This document shows, piece by piece, positions 30,810-39,980 of a stretch of DNA of 64,000 nucleotides (its first letter is position 1; each line of letters begins with the position of its first letter). The translations under genes were made by a program, and so were the position numbers. The notes under the pieces were generated by a model that saw only the letters and a program-made list of their open reading frames with translations, did not search any database and was not told the origin of the DNA. The DNA comes from Aeromonas sp. RU39B (lineage in GTDB: Bacteria > Pseudomonadota > Gammaproteobacteria > Enterobacterales > Aeromonadaceae): the NCBI RefSeq assembly GCF_900156095.1, contig NZ_FTMJ01000002.1:310001-374000 (forward strand), written 5' to 3'.

Positions 30810-32192
30810 TCAACATTCGGTGATGTTGACCGCCAGACCGCCGCGCGCGGTCTCTTTGTATTTGGTTTTCATGTCGTTGCCGGTCTCCCACATGGTCTTG
30901 ATCACCTTGTCGAGCGAGACCTTGTGCTCGCCGGTACCGCGCAGGGCCAGCTTGGCAGCGTTGATCGCCTTGACCGCGCCCATGGCGTTACGCTCGATGC
31001 AGGGCACCTGCACCTGACCGCCCACCGGATCGCAGGTGAGCCCGAGATTGTGCTCCATGCCAATTTCGGCGGCGTTCTCCACATTGCCCGGACTGCCGCC
31101 CAGTAGCTCAGCCAGTGCACCGGCCGCCATCGAGCAGGCCACGCCCACTTCCCCCTGACAGCCGACTTCGGCGCCGGAGAGGGAAGCGTTCTTCTTATAT
31201 AAGATGCCGATGGCGGCTGCGGTCAGAAAGTAGCGGACCAGCGCGTCGTCATCGACCTTGTGCACGAAGCGATCATAGTAGTGCAGCACCGCCGGAATGA
31301 TGCCGGCTGCGCCATTGGTGGGGGCGGTCACCACCCGTCCACCGGCGGCGTTCTCTTCATTGACCGCCAGAGCAAACAAGTCGACCCACTCCATCACCAT
31401 CAGTGGATCTTTGTTAAAGCCGGTTTCGCTGGTGAGCTGGCGATAGAGCGCCGGGGCGCGGCGTTTAACCTTAAGGCCGCCCGGTAGCATCCCTTCGCTG
31501 CGGCAACCGCGCTCGATACAGCTGCGCATGGTTTCCCAGATGCGGCGCAGCCCCTCTTTGATCTTGGCTTCGCTGCGAAACACCTTCTCGTTGGCCAGCA
31601 TGACGGCCGCCACCGACAACCCCTGTTCATTGCAGTGGGCAAGCAGCTCGGCGCAGGTATCAAACGGGTAGGGAACCGGGTGAGCCAGATCAAAAGCCAA
31701 CGCGTCGCTGCGCGCGGTGGCAAACTGACTCTCTTCGATAATAAAGCCGCCGCCAATGGAGTAGTAGGTCTGGCTAAACAGCAGGGTCTCACCGGCAAAG
31801 GCGCGCAGGGTCATGCCGTTGGTGTGGCAGGCGAGGGTCTTGCGCCGGTTGAAGATGATGGCGCCCTGGCGGGGAAATGCGCTCGGTTGGCTGCCACCGA
31901 GCAGCAGGGTTTCGCTGCGATCCAGTTCGGCTAAAAAAGCCGGAATAGCATCGATATCGACCGTGTCGGGTTCAAAACCAGCCAGCCCCAGCATGATCGC
32001 TTTGCCGGTGCCGTGGCCTTTGCCCGTTTGGCCGAGTGAGCCGTAGCACTCGGTCTCGACACGGGTCACCTGCGCCAGACGTTGATCGCTACGCAGCTGC
32101 TCAATAAACGCGCGAGCGGCCCGCATGGGGCCGACAGTATGGGAGGAGGAGGGGCCAATCCCGATGGAGAAAAGGTCGAACACGCTGATCAT
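30810..32192 (-). CDS. sdaB: L-serine ammonia-lyase (second copy)
   Basis: This 460-residue paralogue of the neighbouring serine dehydratase has the same blocks: [60 protein letters not shown] and [20 protein letters not shown]. The cluster cysteines are conserved, so both copies look active. ATG 32192 is preceded by GGAG at 9 bases; an upstream in-frame ATG at 32207 lacks a ribosome site. It lies 135 bp downstream of sdaC, an arrangement like E. coli sdaC-sdaB, which is why I use sdaB; a terminator nonetheless separates it from sdaC. The two copies may differ in regulation rather than reaction. Confidence 0.94.
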   Translation of the reverse strand: MISVFDLFSIGIGPSSSHTVGPMRAARAFIEQLRSDQRLAQVTRVETECYGSLGQTGKGHGTGKAIMLGLAGFEPDTVDIDAIPAFLAELDRSETLLLGGSQPSAFPRQGAIIFNRRKTLACHTNGMTLRAFAGETLLFSQTYYSIGGGFIIEESQFATARSDALAFDLAHPVPYPFDTCAELLAHCNEQGLSVAAVMLANEKVFRSEAKIKEGLRRIWETMRSCIERGCRSEGMLPGGLKVKRRAPALYRQLTSETGFNKDPLMVMEWVDLFALAVNEENAAGGRVVTAPTNGAAGIIPAVLHYYDRFVHKVDDDALVRYFLTAAAIGILYKKNASLSGAEVGCQGEVGVACSMAAGALAELLGGSPGNVENAAEIGMEHNLGLTCDPVGGQVQVPCIERNAMGAVKAINAAKLALRGTGEHKVSLDKVIKTMWETGNDMKTKYKETARGGLAVNITEC

Positions 32193-32275
32193 GGGCAGAG
32201 GCTCCATTATGAGTTTTGTATAATTATTGTAATTTTATTTAACTCGAAAGGAAGCCGGGGGGCGTGAGCGGGGGC

Positions 32276-32310
32276 GCAAAAAGTAAAGTGGGACCGCCAG
32301 GCAGTCCCGC
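32276..32310 (-). terminator. Intrinsic terminator after sdaC
   Basis: On the minus strand GCGGGAC and GTCCCAC (32288-32310) pair, with one G-T wobble, followed by TTTACTTTTT. Read-through would be needed for sdaC-sdaB cotranscription. Confidence 0.7.
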
Positions 32311-32327
32311 TTTTGTGCGTCAGATCA

Positions 32328-33626
32328 TCAACCTACCAGTTGGAACAGGATGGCAGAGATGGCGATAAGACCCATCACTGTGATGAACACGTTGCTGATT
32401 GCGCCTTGATACTTGGCCATCGACGGCACCTTCTTGATGGCGTACATCGGCATCAGGAACAGGATGGTGGCGATGATGGGACCACCGAGAGACTCAATCA
32501 TGCCGAGGATGGAGGGGTTGATGACCGCCACCGCCCACAGGGTCAGGATGAAGAAGCCGATGATGAACACTTCCAGTTTCTTCTCGTTGACGCTCTTGCC
32601 GCTGCTGCGCATCTGCTGCTGCACCAGACCCTTGAGGCCTTCACGGGCGCCAAGATAGTGGCCGAAGAAGGAGGAGACGATGGCCACGAAGGCGACCATG
32701 GGGCCGAAGTAGGAGATCACCGGGCTGGCATGCTGGTTGGCCAGATAGGAGAGCACGGCAATGTTCTGCGACTTGGCTTCTGCAAGTTGGGCCGGGGTCA
32801 GGCTCATGACGCAGGAGAAGACGAAGAACATCACAAACCCGAGTAGAACCATGGAGGTGCGCTTGAGGATGGCGTCGGTCTTGTGCACAGCCTTGTCACC
32901 GTGGTCGCGGCGCTGGGCCAGCGCAAAGCTGGAGATAGCCGGGCTGTGGTTAAAGGCAAACACCAGCACCGGAATGGTCAGCCACAAGGTGGTACCAAAA
33001 TCCTTGGCGCTCGGCACCTCGGACAGCGCGGCGCCGCTCCAGTCCGGAATGAGGTAGAGCGACAGACCGGCCAGGATAGCGATCAGCGGATAGACCAGAA
33101 ATTCGGTCACTTTCAGCATCAGCTTCTCACCGGCCAGCATGACCGACATCATGCCCATGATCAGCACAATGGAGAGGATCCAGCGCGGCGGTGCCGAGAT
33201 GGCCAGCTGATTGACCATGAAGCTCTCAACGGTGTTGGTGATCCCTACGCCATAGATCAGCACGATGGGGTAGATGGCAAAGAAATAGAGCAGGGTGATG
33301 AGCTTGCCGGCGCCGGCGCCGAAATGCTCTTCCACTACTTCAGTGATGTCGGCGTTCTTCTGCTTGGAAGAGAGCACGAAGCGGGCCAGGCCACGGTGAG
33401 CGTAGTAGGTCATGGGACCAACTAGCAGCGCCATCACGACCAGCGGCCAGAAGCCACCCATACCGGCGTTGATCGGCAGGAACAGGATCCCGGCACCAAC
33501 GGCTGTGCCGAACAGGCTGATGACCCAGGTGCTGTCTTGTTTCGTCCAACCGCGAGCTTGTACGGAGCGGATCCCTTGCTCCTGACGTTCTGCAATTCCC
33601 TGCGCGCTTGTGACGTTCTCGGACAT
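32328..33626 (-). CDS. sdaC: Serine/proton symporter
   Basis: SdaC imports serine across the inner membrane. The product of 432 residues is an HAAAP-family carrier with about 11 transmembrane helices. [55 protein letters not shown] and [20 protein letters not shown] match E. coli SdaC. I chose ATG 33626 ([10 protein letters not shown]), preceded by GGGGA at 5 bases; ATG 33638 and 33662 are in frame but have no ribosome site. It is the first of three serine genes on this strand. A possible CRP site lies upstream at 33739-33754. Confidence 0.94.
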   Translation of the reverse strand: MSENVTSAQGIAERQEQGIRSVQARGWTKQDSTWVISLFGTAVGAGILFLPINAGMGGFWPLVVMALLVGPMTYYAHRGLARFVLSSKQKNADITEVVEEHFGAGAGKLITLLYFFAIYPIVLIYGVGITNTVESFMVNQLAISAPPRWILSIVLIMGMMSVMLAGEKLMLKVTEFLVYPLIAILAGLSLYLIPDWSGAALSEVPSAKDFGTTLWLTIPVLVFAFNHSPAISSFALAQRRDHGDKAVHKTDAILKRTSMVLLGFVMFFVFSCVMSLTPAQLAEAKSQNIAVLSYLANQHASPVISYFGPMVAFVAIVSSFFGHYLGAREGLKGLVQQQMRSSGKSVNEKKLEVFIIGFFILTLWAVAVINPSILGMIESLGGPIIATILFLMPMYAIKKVPSMAKYQGAISNVFITVMGLIAISAILFQLVG

Positions 33627-33738
33627 GTGATTCCCCATATTTGGATTGAGTTCGCGGCGCAAGAATACTGATTTTGCTCAGGAAAAAGGTGAGGTGACGC
33701 GGGTTTTACCGGATAGACTACGAGCTTAATGACAATCT

Positions 33739-33754
33739 TGTGATCAGGATTATA
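33739..33754. promoter_or_regulatory. Possible CRP site upstream of sdaC
   Basis: TGTGATCAGGATTATA has one perfect CRP half (TGTGA), the correct 6-bp spacer and a degenerate second half (TTATA for TCACA). It is centred about 120 bp before the sdaC start. The match is modest. Confidence 0.3.
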
Positions 33755-33769
33755 AAAATTAAACAAAAA

Positions 33770-34363
33770 TTAAACTTGTTCAATCTTAATTGAATGCCAG
33801 CGCTCGGCATCGAGCAGACAAGCAAGCTGCTGGATCATGGCGGCGGTGGCGCCCCAGATCAGTTCATCCTGCCAGGGAATAAACCAGATGGGGTGGCGCT
33901 GACCCCGTCGGATCACCACTTTTTGCCGGTAGTGGGCGGGATTGAGCAAGAACGAGAGCGGCACTTCGAACACGCGCGCCACTTCGTCGGGATTGGGGGT
34001 GGCGTGATAGGCATGGCTGACGCAGGCCAGCACAGGTTGCACCCAGAAACGCGACACGGTGGGCAGTGCCGGCAGTTTCCCTTGTACCGAGATAAGCGCC
34101 GGGGCAATGCCAAGCTCCTCCTGCGTCTCGCGCAGCGCCGTGGCAATCAGGCTGGCATCGGTGCTGTCGCGGCGCCCACCGGGAAAGCTCACCTGGCCGC
34201 CATGATGGCGCAAGGTGGCGGCGCGCCGGGTCAGCAGCAGATACCAGCCATCCTGGCGCTTGACCAGCGGCACCAGCACCGCCGCCTGATCCAGCCCCGC
34301 AGGATGGGGACGGGCGGCCGGTGGTGGCAGCGTGAGCAAGTAGCGGGTTAACCAGTGGCTCAT
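33770..34363 (-). CDS. nudL: CoA-type Nudix hydrolase (NudL/YeaB family)
   Basis: The 197-residue product is a Nudix pyrophosphatase. LLLTRRAATLRHHGGQVSFPGG is the UPF0035/CoA-pyrophosphatase signature, and GGRRDSTDASLIATALRETQ followed by EELGI completes the Nudix box (GX5EX7REUXEEXGU). Family members hydrolyse CoA or its derivatives to 4'-phosphopantetheine, but activity in E. coli NudL homologues is not firmly settled. The ATG overlaps the pabB stop (34360-34363), so it is coupled to pabB as in the yeaB-pabB pair of other enterics. Confidence 0.9.
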   Translation of the reverse strand: MSHWLTRYLLTLPPPAARPHPAGLDQAAVLVPLVKRQDGWYLLLTRRAATLRHHGGQVSFPGGRRDSTDASLIATALRETQEELGIAPALISVQGKLPALPTVSRFWVQPVLACVSHAYHATPNPDEVARVFEVPLSFLLNPAHYRQKVVIRRGQRHPIWFIPWQDELIWGATAAMIQQLACLLDAERWHSIKIEQV

Positions 34364-35727
34364 AGGGATTCCAGCAGCGGTAAAATCCGCGACAGCTTGT
34401 CAAAGGTCTCCTGATATTCGCTGTCAACCTCCGAGTCGGCAACAATGCCACCGCCTGCCCAACAGTAGAGCTGTCCGCCTGCGGCAATCAGGGTGCGAAT
34501 GGTGATGCTGGTGTCCATCCGGCCATGCTGGCTGATGTAACCGATGCTGCCGCAATAGGCACTGCGCCGCACCGGCTCGAGCTCTTCGATAATCTGCATG
34601 GCGCGGATCTTGGGTGCGCCGGTGATCGAGCCGCCGGGAAAACAGGCGCGCAGCAGATCGCACGCCAGGTAGGGCGCGGCCAGCTCGCCATGAATGGTCG
34701 AGACCAGATGGTGCACCGCCGGGAAACTCTCGATGGCAAACAGATGCGGCACCCGCACCGAGCCCGGCGTGCAGACCCGGCCGATGTCGTTACGCAGCAG
34801 ATCCACGATCATCAGGTTTTCGGCGCGATCTTTTGGCGCCTGGGCCAGCTCATCGGCTGCCGCAGCATCTAGCAGCGGGTTGGGGTGGCGCGGGCGGGTT
34901 CCCTTGATGGGTTTGGTCTCGACGTGGCGATCATCGAGCAGCAAAAAACGCTCCGGCGACAGGCTTAAAATGGCCGCCTCCGGCAGGCGTAAAAACGCAG
35001 AAAAAGGGGCGCGGTTGCCCTCCGAGAGGCGCAGGTAAGCCTGCCACTCGCTCCCTTGATAGGCTGCATTAAAGCGCTGGGTCAGGTTGATTTGATAGCA
35101 ATCCCCGGCCTTGAGGTACTCCTGAATGGCGGCAAATTTCTCGCCATAGGCCTGCCGGCTCATGTTGCTCTGCCAGCCTGAGGTCAGGGTAAACGGGGCC
35201 AACGGACCGGCTTGCTGCGCCATCAACCAGTCGTAGCGCGCCTGCCAGGCGGTGGCATCACCGCGTACTAACAACTGGCAACGCTGCGTGGTGCGATCAA
35301 ACAGCACCGCCCAGTCATAGATCCCCACCGCCATCTGCGGCACGGCAATATCCGCACAGGCCGTGGATGGCAGCGTTTCAAAACGCCGCCCGAGGTCGTA
35401 ACCAAACAGTCCCATGGCGCCGCCGGTAAAGGGCACTCCCTGCTCTGGCGCATCCTGCTTCCCAAGTAAGCGCTGCTGCCACGCAGCCAGCAGAGCCAAA
35501 GGATCGTCGCTACTGTCATGGCGCTGACCGCCATGGGTAATCTCGGTGATGTCGTCCCGGGTTTGCAGGGTGGCGAGCGGATCGGCGCAGAGGATATCGA
35601 TGCAGTTATCCGGGCCCGGCTGGCCGGCCGATTCCAGCAACATGGCCCACGGCAGGTGTGCCAGTCGTGCAAACAGCTCGCGCGGCGCGCTGGAGGGGAA
35701 GGGGGCGATGTGCAAGGGTTGATTCAT
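34360..35727 (-). CDS. pabB: Aminodeoxychorismate synthase component I
   Basis: PabB makes 4-amino-4-deoxychorismate from chorismate for folate synthesis, using ammonia from the PabA glutaminase. The 455-residue product has the chorismate-utilising domain. SLSPERFLLL and KPIKGTRPRH carry the family lysine (PIKGT motif). RAENLMIVDLLRNDIGRVC, FPGGSITGAPKIRAMQIIEE and YCGSIGY follow. No ribosome site is obvious before ATG 35727; the +strand AAGGAG there is in the wrong orientation. It is transcribed leftwards, divergent from the fumarase, and coupled to nudL. Confidence 0.94.
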   Translation of the reverse strand: MNQPLHIAPFPSSAPRELFARLAHLPWAMLLESAGQPGPDNCIDILCADPLATLQTRDDITEITHGGQRHDSSDDPLALLAAWQQRLLGKQDAPEQGVPFTGGAMGLFGYDLGRRFETLPSTACADIAVPQMAVGIYDWAVLFDRTTQRCQLLVRGDATAWQARYDWLMAQQAGPLAPFTLTSGWQSNMSRQAYGEKFAAIQEYLKAGDCYQINLTQRFNAAYQGSEWQAYLRLSEGNRAPFSAFLRLPEAAILSLSPERFLLLDDRHVETKPIKGTRPRHPNPLLDAAAADELAQAPKDRAENLMIVDLLRNDIGRVCTPGSVRVPHLFAIESFPAVHHLVSTIHGELAAPYLACDLLRACFPGGSITGAPKIRAMQIIEELEPVRRSAYCGSIGYISQHGRMDTSITIRTLIAAGGQLYCWAGGGIVADSEVDSEYQETFDKLSRILPLLESL

Positions 35728-35933
35728 AATTTTTAAGGAGTTTTTGTCCGGATCGGCAGTTTTGAGAGGTGGTCCCTAGTCCGCCTGGGGGGGGGAGCGT
35801 ATCATAGCCCGGCAATGTTGAGCAAAGTCGCTGCCTGCCCGCTACATGCCAAAGTAACGTGTGCAAGGTGGTACACCTAGGACGCCCTTGCAGTGCCTGC
35901 ACCATCACTTAGCAAGGACGAGTGAGGACCACT

Positions 35934-37460
35934 ATGAGCATTATAAAAAAACAAGATTTTATCGACTCTATCGCAGATGCCCTGCAATACATCTCCTGCT
36001 ATCACCCGCTTGATTTCGTCAACGCCATGAAAGAGGCGTATGACAAGGAAGCGAACCCTGCCGCCAAAGACGCCATCGCCCAAATTCTGCTGAACTCGCG
36101 CATGGCGGCCGAAGGCCACCGTCCCATCTGCCAGGATACCGGTATCGTCACCTGCTTTGTGAAAATTGGTATGCAGGTACAGTGGGACAGTGACCTGACC
36201 GTGCAGGAGATGGTGGATGAGGGCGTCCGCCGTGCCTACACCCATCCGGATAACCCGCTGCGCGCCTCTGTGGTGGCAGACCCGGTGGGAACGCGCAAGA
36301 ACACCCGCAACAACGCGCCGGGTGTGGTTCATATCGACATGATCCCCGGTGACAAGGTTGAAGTGAGCATTGCGGCCAAGGGCGGTGGCTCCGAAAACAA
36401 ATCCAAGATGGTGATGCTTAACCCCTCCGATGACGTGGTTGAGTGGGTGCTGAAAACCGTGCCGACCATGGGCGCAGGCTGGTGCCCACCGGGGATGCTG
36501 GGTATCGGCATCGGGGGCACGGCTGAAAAAGCGGCCGTGATGGCCAAAGAATCGCTGATGGAGCACGTGGACATCCACGAGCTTATCGCCAAGGGCGCCG
36601 AGACCGCCGAAGAGAAGCTGCGCCTTGAGCTTTTTGACAAGGTTAACCGCCTTGGCATCGGTGCTCAGGGTCTCGGTGGCCTCACCACTGTGCTCGATGT
36701 GAAGATCAAAACCGCTCCGACTCATGCGGTCTCCAAGCCGGTGGTGATGATCCCCAACTGCGCCGCCACTCGCCATGTGCACTTTACCCTGGATGGCTCG
36801 GGCCCGGCCGAACTGACGCCGCCCAAGCTCTCTGACTGGCCAGAAATCACCTGGGAAGTGGGCCAAAATGTGCGCCGCGTGAATGTCGATGGCATTACCA
36901 AGGCCGACATTGCCAGCTGGAAGACCGGTGAAACCGTGCTGCTGTCCGGCAAGATCCTGACTGGCCGTGATGCAGCCCACAAGCGCATTGCCGACATGCT
37001 GGCTCGTGGCGAGCCGTTGCCGGACGGGGTCGATTTCAAGAACCGCTTTATCTACTACGTGGGCCCGGTCGATGCGGTGCGCGACGAAGTGGTTGGCCCG
37101 GCCGGCCCGACCACCTCGACCCGGATGGACAAGTTTACCGACATGATGCTGGGTCAGGCTGGTCTTATCGGCATGATTGGTAAGTCCGAGCGCGGCCCCA
37201 AGGCCGTCGAGAGCATCAAGGAGCACAAGGCGGTCTATCTGATGGCAGTCGGTGGCGCGGCCTATCTGGTCTCCAAGGCCATCAAGAAGGCTCGCGTGGT
37301 GGCGTTTGCTGATCTTGGCATGGAAGCGATCTATGAGTTTGAGGTCGAAGACATGCCGGTGGCAGTGGCCGTCGATAGCGAAGGCAACAACGCCCACGCC
37401 ATTGGCCCGGCCATCTGGTCGGCCAAGATTGCCGAGCTGGATAAAGCCCTCTCCAAGTAA
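35934..37460 (+). CDS. fumA: Class I (iron-sulfur) fumarate hydratase
   Basis: The enzyme interconverts fumarate and malate with an oxygen-sensitive [4Fe-4S] cluster. The 508-residue product has the alpha region first (HRPICQDTGIVTCFVKIG, MGAGWCPPGMLGIGIGGTAE, IPNCAATRHVHF with cluster cysteines) and the beta region second (LLSGKILTGRDAAHKR, YYVGPVDAV, GPTTSTRMDKFTD, IGKSERG). It is shorter than E. coli FumA (548) and resembles the roughly 507-residue type of pseudomonads and vibrios. ATG 35934 is preceded by GAGGA at 5 bases; an in-frame GTG at 35922 overlaps that ribosome site. A strong terminator follows, so it is probably monocistronic. Confidence 0.94.
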   Translation: MSIIKKQDFIDSIADALQYISCYHPLDFVNAMKEAYDKEANPAAKDAIAQILLNSRMAAEGHRPICQDTGIVTCFVKIGMQVQWDSDLTVQEMVDEGVRRAYTHPDNPLRASVVADPVGTRKNTRNNAPGVVHIDMIPGDKVEVSIAAKGGGSENKSKMVMLNPSDDVVEWVLKTVPTMGAGWCPPGMLGIGIGGTAEKAAVMAKESLMEHVDIHELIAKGAETAEEKLRLELFDKVNRLGIGAQGLGGLTTVLDVKIKTAPTHAVSKPVVMIPNCAATRHVHFTLDGSGPAELTPPKLSDWPEITWEVGQNVRRVNVDGITKADIASWKTGETVLLSGKILTGRDAAHKRIADMLARGEPLPDGVDFKNRFIYYVGPVDAVRDEVVGPAGPTTSTRMDKFTDMMLGQAGLIGMIGKSERGPKAVESIKEHKAVYLMAVGGAAYLVSKAIKKARVVAFADLGMEAIYEFEVEDMPVAVAVDSEGNNAHAIGPAIWSAKIAELDKALSK

Positions 37461-37506
37461 GGTTGTCCCCCTCTTGGCGGATCACCCTCTCCGATCCGCC
37501 ATGCTC

Positions 37507-37538
37507 ACAGCCGGGCGCTGCTGCCCGGCTGTTTTTTT
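37507..37538 (+). terminator. Intrinsic terminator after the fumarase gene
   Basis: CAGCCGGGC (37508-37516), loop GCTGCT and GCCCGGCTG (37523-37531) form a 9-bp stem followed by seven T. Confidence 0.92.
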
Positions 37539-37559
37539 CCGCGGATTTCCCCACGTCAG

Positions 37560-37576
37560 TGCACATCACTGGTGCA
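37560..37576. promoter_or_regulatory. Candidate NtrC enhancer site
   Basis: TGCACATCACTGGTGCA matches the NtrC 17-mer TGCACCANNNTGGTGCA at 12 of 14 fixed positions. It is centred about 92 bp upstream of the start point predicted for the sigma54 promoter at 37635, a normal enhancer distance. Confidence 0.6.
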
Positions 37577-37633
37577 CACTGCGCCAAATTTGACATTTTT
37601 GTCACTTTTATATGGCGTTAGAAGGCCATGCCT

Positions 37634-37650
37634 TGGCAAACGTCGTGCTT
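37634..37650 (+). promoter_or_regulatory. Candidate sigma54 promoter
   Basis: TTGGCAAACGTCGTGCTT keeps the essential GG (37635-37636), 10-bp spacing and GC (37647-37648) of the -24/-12 promoter. TGGCA is perfect and the -12 half is GTGCT for TTGCA. The start would be near 37660, 53 bp before the PII-like gene. A second, poorer candidate (TGGCAT at 37660, GA at -12) lies just downstream. Confidence 0.5.
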
Positions 37651-37712
37651 GTGCGATGCTGGCATGGGACTTGATTGTTTCCCATCGGTGGTTGGCCGAA
37701 AGGGGGTAGGGG

Positions 37713-38051
37713 ATGAGATGGATTAGCGCCACAATCAGACCGTTTAAACTGCATGACGTGCGCCGCTCGCTGGCCGAATACGGCATACACGGCATGACGG
37801 TGAGTGACGTGCGCGGGGTTGGCTGGCCGCGCAGTATTCATGATCGCACCCTGGCCAGCGATGATGTGACCGATGGGGTGGCGCGCATCAAGGTGGAGAT
37901 TGCCGTACCCTACGAGCAGGTGGCCTCGGTGGTGGAGATCATTGTGCGCGAAGCCAACACGGGGCATCACGGTGATGGACGCCTGCTGGTATTACCACTC
38001 TCGATGGTGGTGCATATCCGAACCGGTGAGCGCGATCGCTACGCCCTGTAA
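37713..38051 (+). CDS. Divergent PII-like protein lacking Tyr51 and Gln39
   Basis: The 112-residue product aligns end to end with GlnK/GlnB without gaps: ISATIRPFKLHDVRRSLAEY, GIHGMTVSDVRGVG, ARIKVEIAVPYEQV, ANTGHHGDGRLLV and HIRTGERD. PII proteins are trimeric sensors of ATP/ADP and 2-oxoglutarate that bind AmtB, GlnD, GlnE or NtrB. Here the T-loop is changed: Tyr51 (uridylylation site) is Asp, Gln39 (2-oxoglutarate/Mg binding) is Pro, and the ELYRGAEY segment is replaced by DRTLASDD. Lys58 is Arg, Lys90 is Arg and Arg101 is His, while Arg103 and the GDG loop remain. A G-rich ribosome site precedes ATG 37713. An NtrC site and sigma54 promoter lie upstream. No amtB follows. The fold is clear; the ligand and partner are not. 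Confidence 0.85.
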   Translation: MRWISATIRPFKLHDVRRSLAEYGIHGMTVSDVRGVGWPRSIHDRTLASDDVTDGVARIKVEIAVPYEQVASVVEIIVREANTGHHGDGRLLVLPLSMVVHIRTGERDRYAL

Positions 38052-38060
38052 GCCCATGTG

Positions 38061-38447
38061 TTACAGGGATGCAGGCTTATCCGGGTAGACGCTGATCTCG
38101 ATAAGATTCTGGTCAGGATCGAGCAGGTAGACTGAGCATATCTCCCCGGTTGCGCCGGATTTTTTGACCGGACCTTCCACAATCTCAATCTGCTCTTTGG
38201 CCAGATGTGCCTGAATGCGTTCCATCTGCCAGTGCGAGATGAGGCAGAGATCCCCCGAGCCCACCGCCGCGCGATTGCGCGGCTCTTGCCCAAGTCGCTG
38301 CAAGTTGATTTTCTGATTGCCAAAGCGTAGCGCCCGGCGCCCATTGCCAAAGGTCACCTCCTCAAGCAGTAGCACCCGGCGGTAAAACGCGACTGAGCGT
38401 TCAATATCGCTGACAGTCAGCACGATATGGTCGAGATGATCGATCAT
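38061..38447 (-). CDS. VOC (glyoxalase/bleomycin-resistance fold) family protein
   Basis: The 128-residue product has two beta-alpha-beta-beta-beta units of the vicinal oxygen chelate fold: DHLDHIVLTVSDIERSVAFY at the start and SVYLLDPDQNLIEISVY at the end. The metal-ligand pattern (His in DHIV and Glu in LIEIS) fits a single-domain metal-binding VOC enzyme related to the virulence-protein/YaeR-like group. Substrate unknown. ATG 38447 is preceded by GGAGAG at 5-6 bases; the open frame extends 6 codons further to 38465. It converges with the PII-like gene and ends 10 bp from it, with no clear terminator between. Confidence 0.85.
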   Translation of the reverse strand: MIDHLDHIVLTVSDIERSVAFYRRVLLLEEVTFGNGRRALRFGNQKINLQRLGQEPRNRAAVGSGDLCLISHWQMERIQAHLAKEQIEIVEGPVKKSGATGEICSVYLLDPDQNLIEISVYPDKPASL

Positions 38448-38483
38448 GGACTCTCCGTGTAGCAATCGGTTGTGCGGATGCGC

Positions 38484-39980
38484 TCACGCATCATCCAGGG
38501 CGCTCTCTTTGGCCGGGGCCGGGCTGCGCGGTGCCATCAACCAGCTGATATGGCGCAGCAGTGCGCGGCGAAAGGCTGCGGCAGAGCCGTCATGCGCTTG
38601 TTGCCAGCTTGAATCAAAACAGGCGCGCTCAAGGGCTGTCAATGCCTCGGCCAAACCGGTTGGCTGTGGCACCGAGGCTGGCAGGGCATGGCTCGACCAA
38701 GTGCGCCAGCGCGCTCTGGCACTCTCTGGTGTTGCGCCCAGGCTGACAACCAGCCCGAGCACCGAGCCGAGGCGGCGCAGCCGTGGCAGCAGCAGATGCA
38801 GCGCCAGTGCCATCAGCAGCACATCCAATACGCCGGGCAGGTGCGCGCTGCCTGCGGCCGGCAGGGCGTTAAAGGTGATGCTTTGGGAGGGGAGGTGTAA
38901 CTGGCGCACCTCACCGCCTTGGGTATCGAGCCAGCGCAGATCAATGGCGGGCAGCTGATAGTGACCGGGGCGCTCGGCGCTGATGGCCTGACGAATACGC
39001 CGCTCGCCGGTCAACTCGCCGCTGGCCAGAAAATGCTCCTCTTCCTGTTGGCCATCCGGCAGCACTTTCAAGCCTGCCACCGACGGCGTGGGTAGCGTCA
39101 GAGTAGAGAGATCCCCATCGCGCCAGCGCAAGATAAGGGTGCGGATCAGCGGCTCACCGGGTTGCAGCGGCCGGTCGGGTTGCCGCTCTTCGGTTAATGT
39201 CAGGCTGCGGGCCACGGGCAGTGATGGGGTGTCGCGCACGCTCAAGGTCAGATCATTGGCGCGCGATTGGACCGGCAAAGTCGCCCCGCCCGGCAGCGGC
39301 TCGGTGGCGGTTAACAGTGGGGCGCTTAAGGTAAACGTGCCGCTGTGCCTTGGTTGCACCAGCCAGCGGCGTATTAACTGGCCGCTGCCGCCGGGTTGCA
39401 GTGGGGCGCGCCAGCTGTCTTCTCCCAGACGCCTTATCTGCATGCCATCGACCTGCAACTCATCAAGGCGCGGGGTCTGCAAATTGGCCGGCAGCCACAA
39501 TACCAGCTGGTAGATAACCGGCTGCCCCACATAGAGCGGGCCCGTCACGCTGAGCGTGGCTTCTTGGGTTATACCCGACAGCGTCTGGCTCTGAGATTGG
39601 TCTGCCTGAGGGCTTGGCTGCGCCGCGGGGTTGCCAGCCGGCTGCGCGGCAGGAGAGGGAGTGGGCAAGGAAAGAGGCGCAAGGGTTGCAGCACCGAGTC
39701 GCAGCGGCGGGATGCGCTCGGGCGCCGTCCGACCCGGTGGGGTGGCGAGGGGAATGGTCCAGCGATAGAGCGGTTTATCCGGCGCGCCCAATTGTTCTGA
39801 GCTGATCTGCCCGACCACAAATTGACGCAGTAACACAGAGGCATCGAGCGAGGCCGGCTCGTCGCTCTCGATTTGCAGCAGCCAGCCATCGGGGGTGGCC
39901 AGCACGCTGGTGCGAATGGCCGCCTGAGCGGTAAGGCTCAGCAGCAAGGCGCAGAGCAAGCAAAGCGTGCGCCTTACCAT
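38484..39980 (-). CDS. batD: BatD-like protein, last gene of the moxR-bat operon
   Basis: The 498-residue product has a signal peptide (MVRRTLCLLCALLLSLTAQA), a large periplasmic part with beta-rich repeats (LSVTGPLYVGQPVIYQLVLW, ADLTLSVRD-like segments), a Pro/Ala/Gln-rich linker near residues 105-130 and one transmembrane helix (about 388-410), followed by a cytoplasmic tail. This matches the BatD (oxygen tolerance) family. Bat proteins are found with MoxR AAA+ ATPases and vWA proteins; their molecular task is unresolved. The start overlaps the end of the vWA-TPR gene by 7 bp. Confidence 0.82.
   Translation of the reverse strand: MVRRTLCLLCALLLSLTAQAAIRTSVLATPDGWLLQIESDEPASLDASVLLRQFVVGQISSEQLGAPDKPLYRWTIPLATPPGRTAPERIPPLRLGAATLAPLSLPTPSPAAQPAGNPAAQPSPQADQSQSQTLSGITQEATLSVTGPLYVGQPVIYQLVLWLPANLQTPRLDELQVDGMQIRRLGEDSWRAPLQPGGSGQLIRRWLVQPRHSGTFTLSAPLLTATEPLPGGATLPVQSRANDLTLSVRDTPSLPVARSLTLTEERQPDRPLQPGEPLIRTLILRWRDGDLSTLTLPTPSVAGLKVLPDGQQEEEHFLASGELTGERRIRQAISAERPGHYQLPAIDLRWLDTQGGEVRQLHLPSQSITFNALPAAGSAHLPGVLDVLLMALALHLLLPRLRRLGSVLGLVVSLGATPESARARWRTWSSHALPASVPQPTGLAEALTALERACFDSSWQQAHDGSAAAFRRALLRHISWLMAPRSPAPAKESALDDA

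Noticed and set aside
37660-37675. TGGCAT-N5-TTGAT as the sigma54 promoter of the PII-like gene
   Set aside because: The essential GC at -12 is GA; the site at 37635-37648 keeps both GG and GC.
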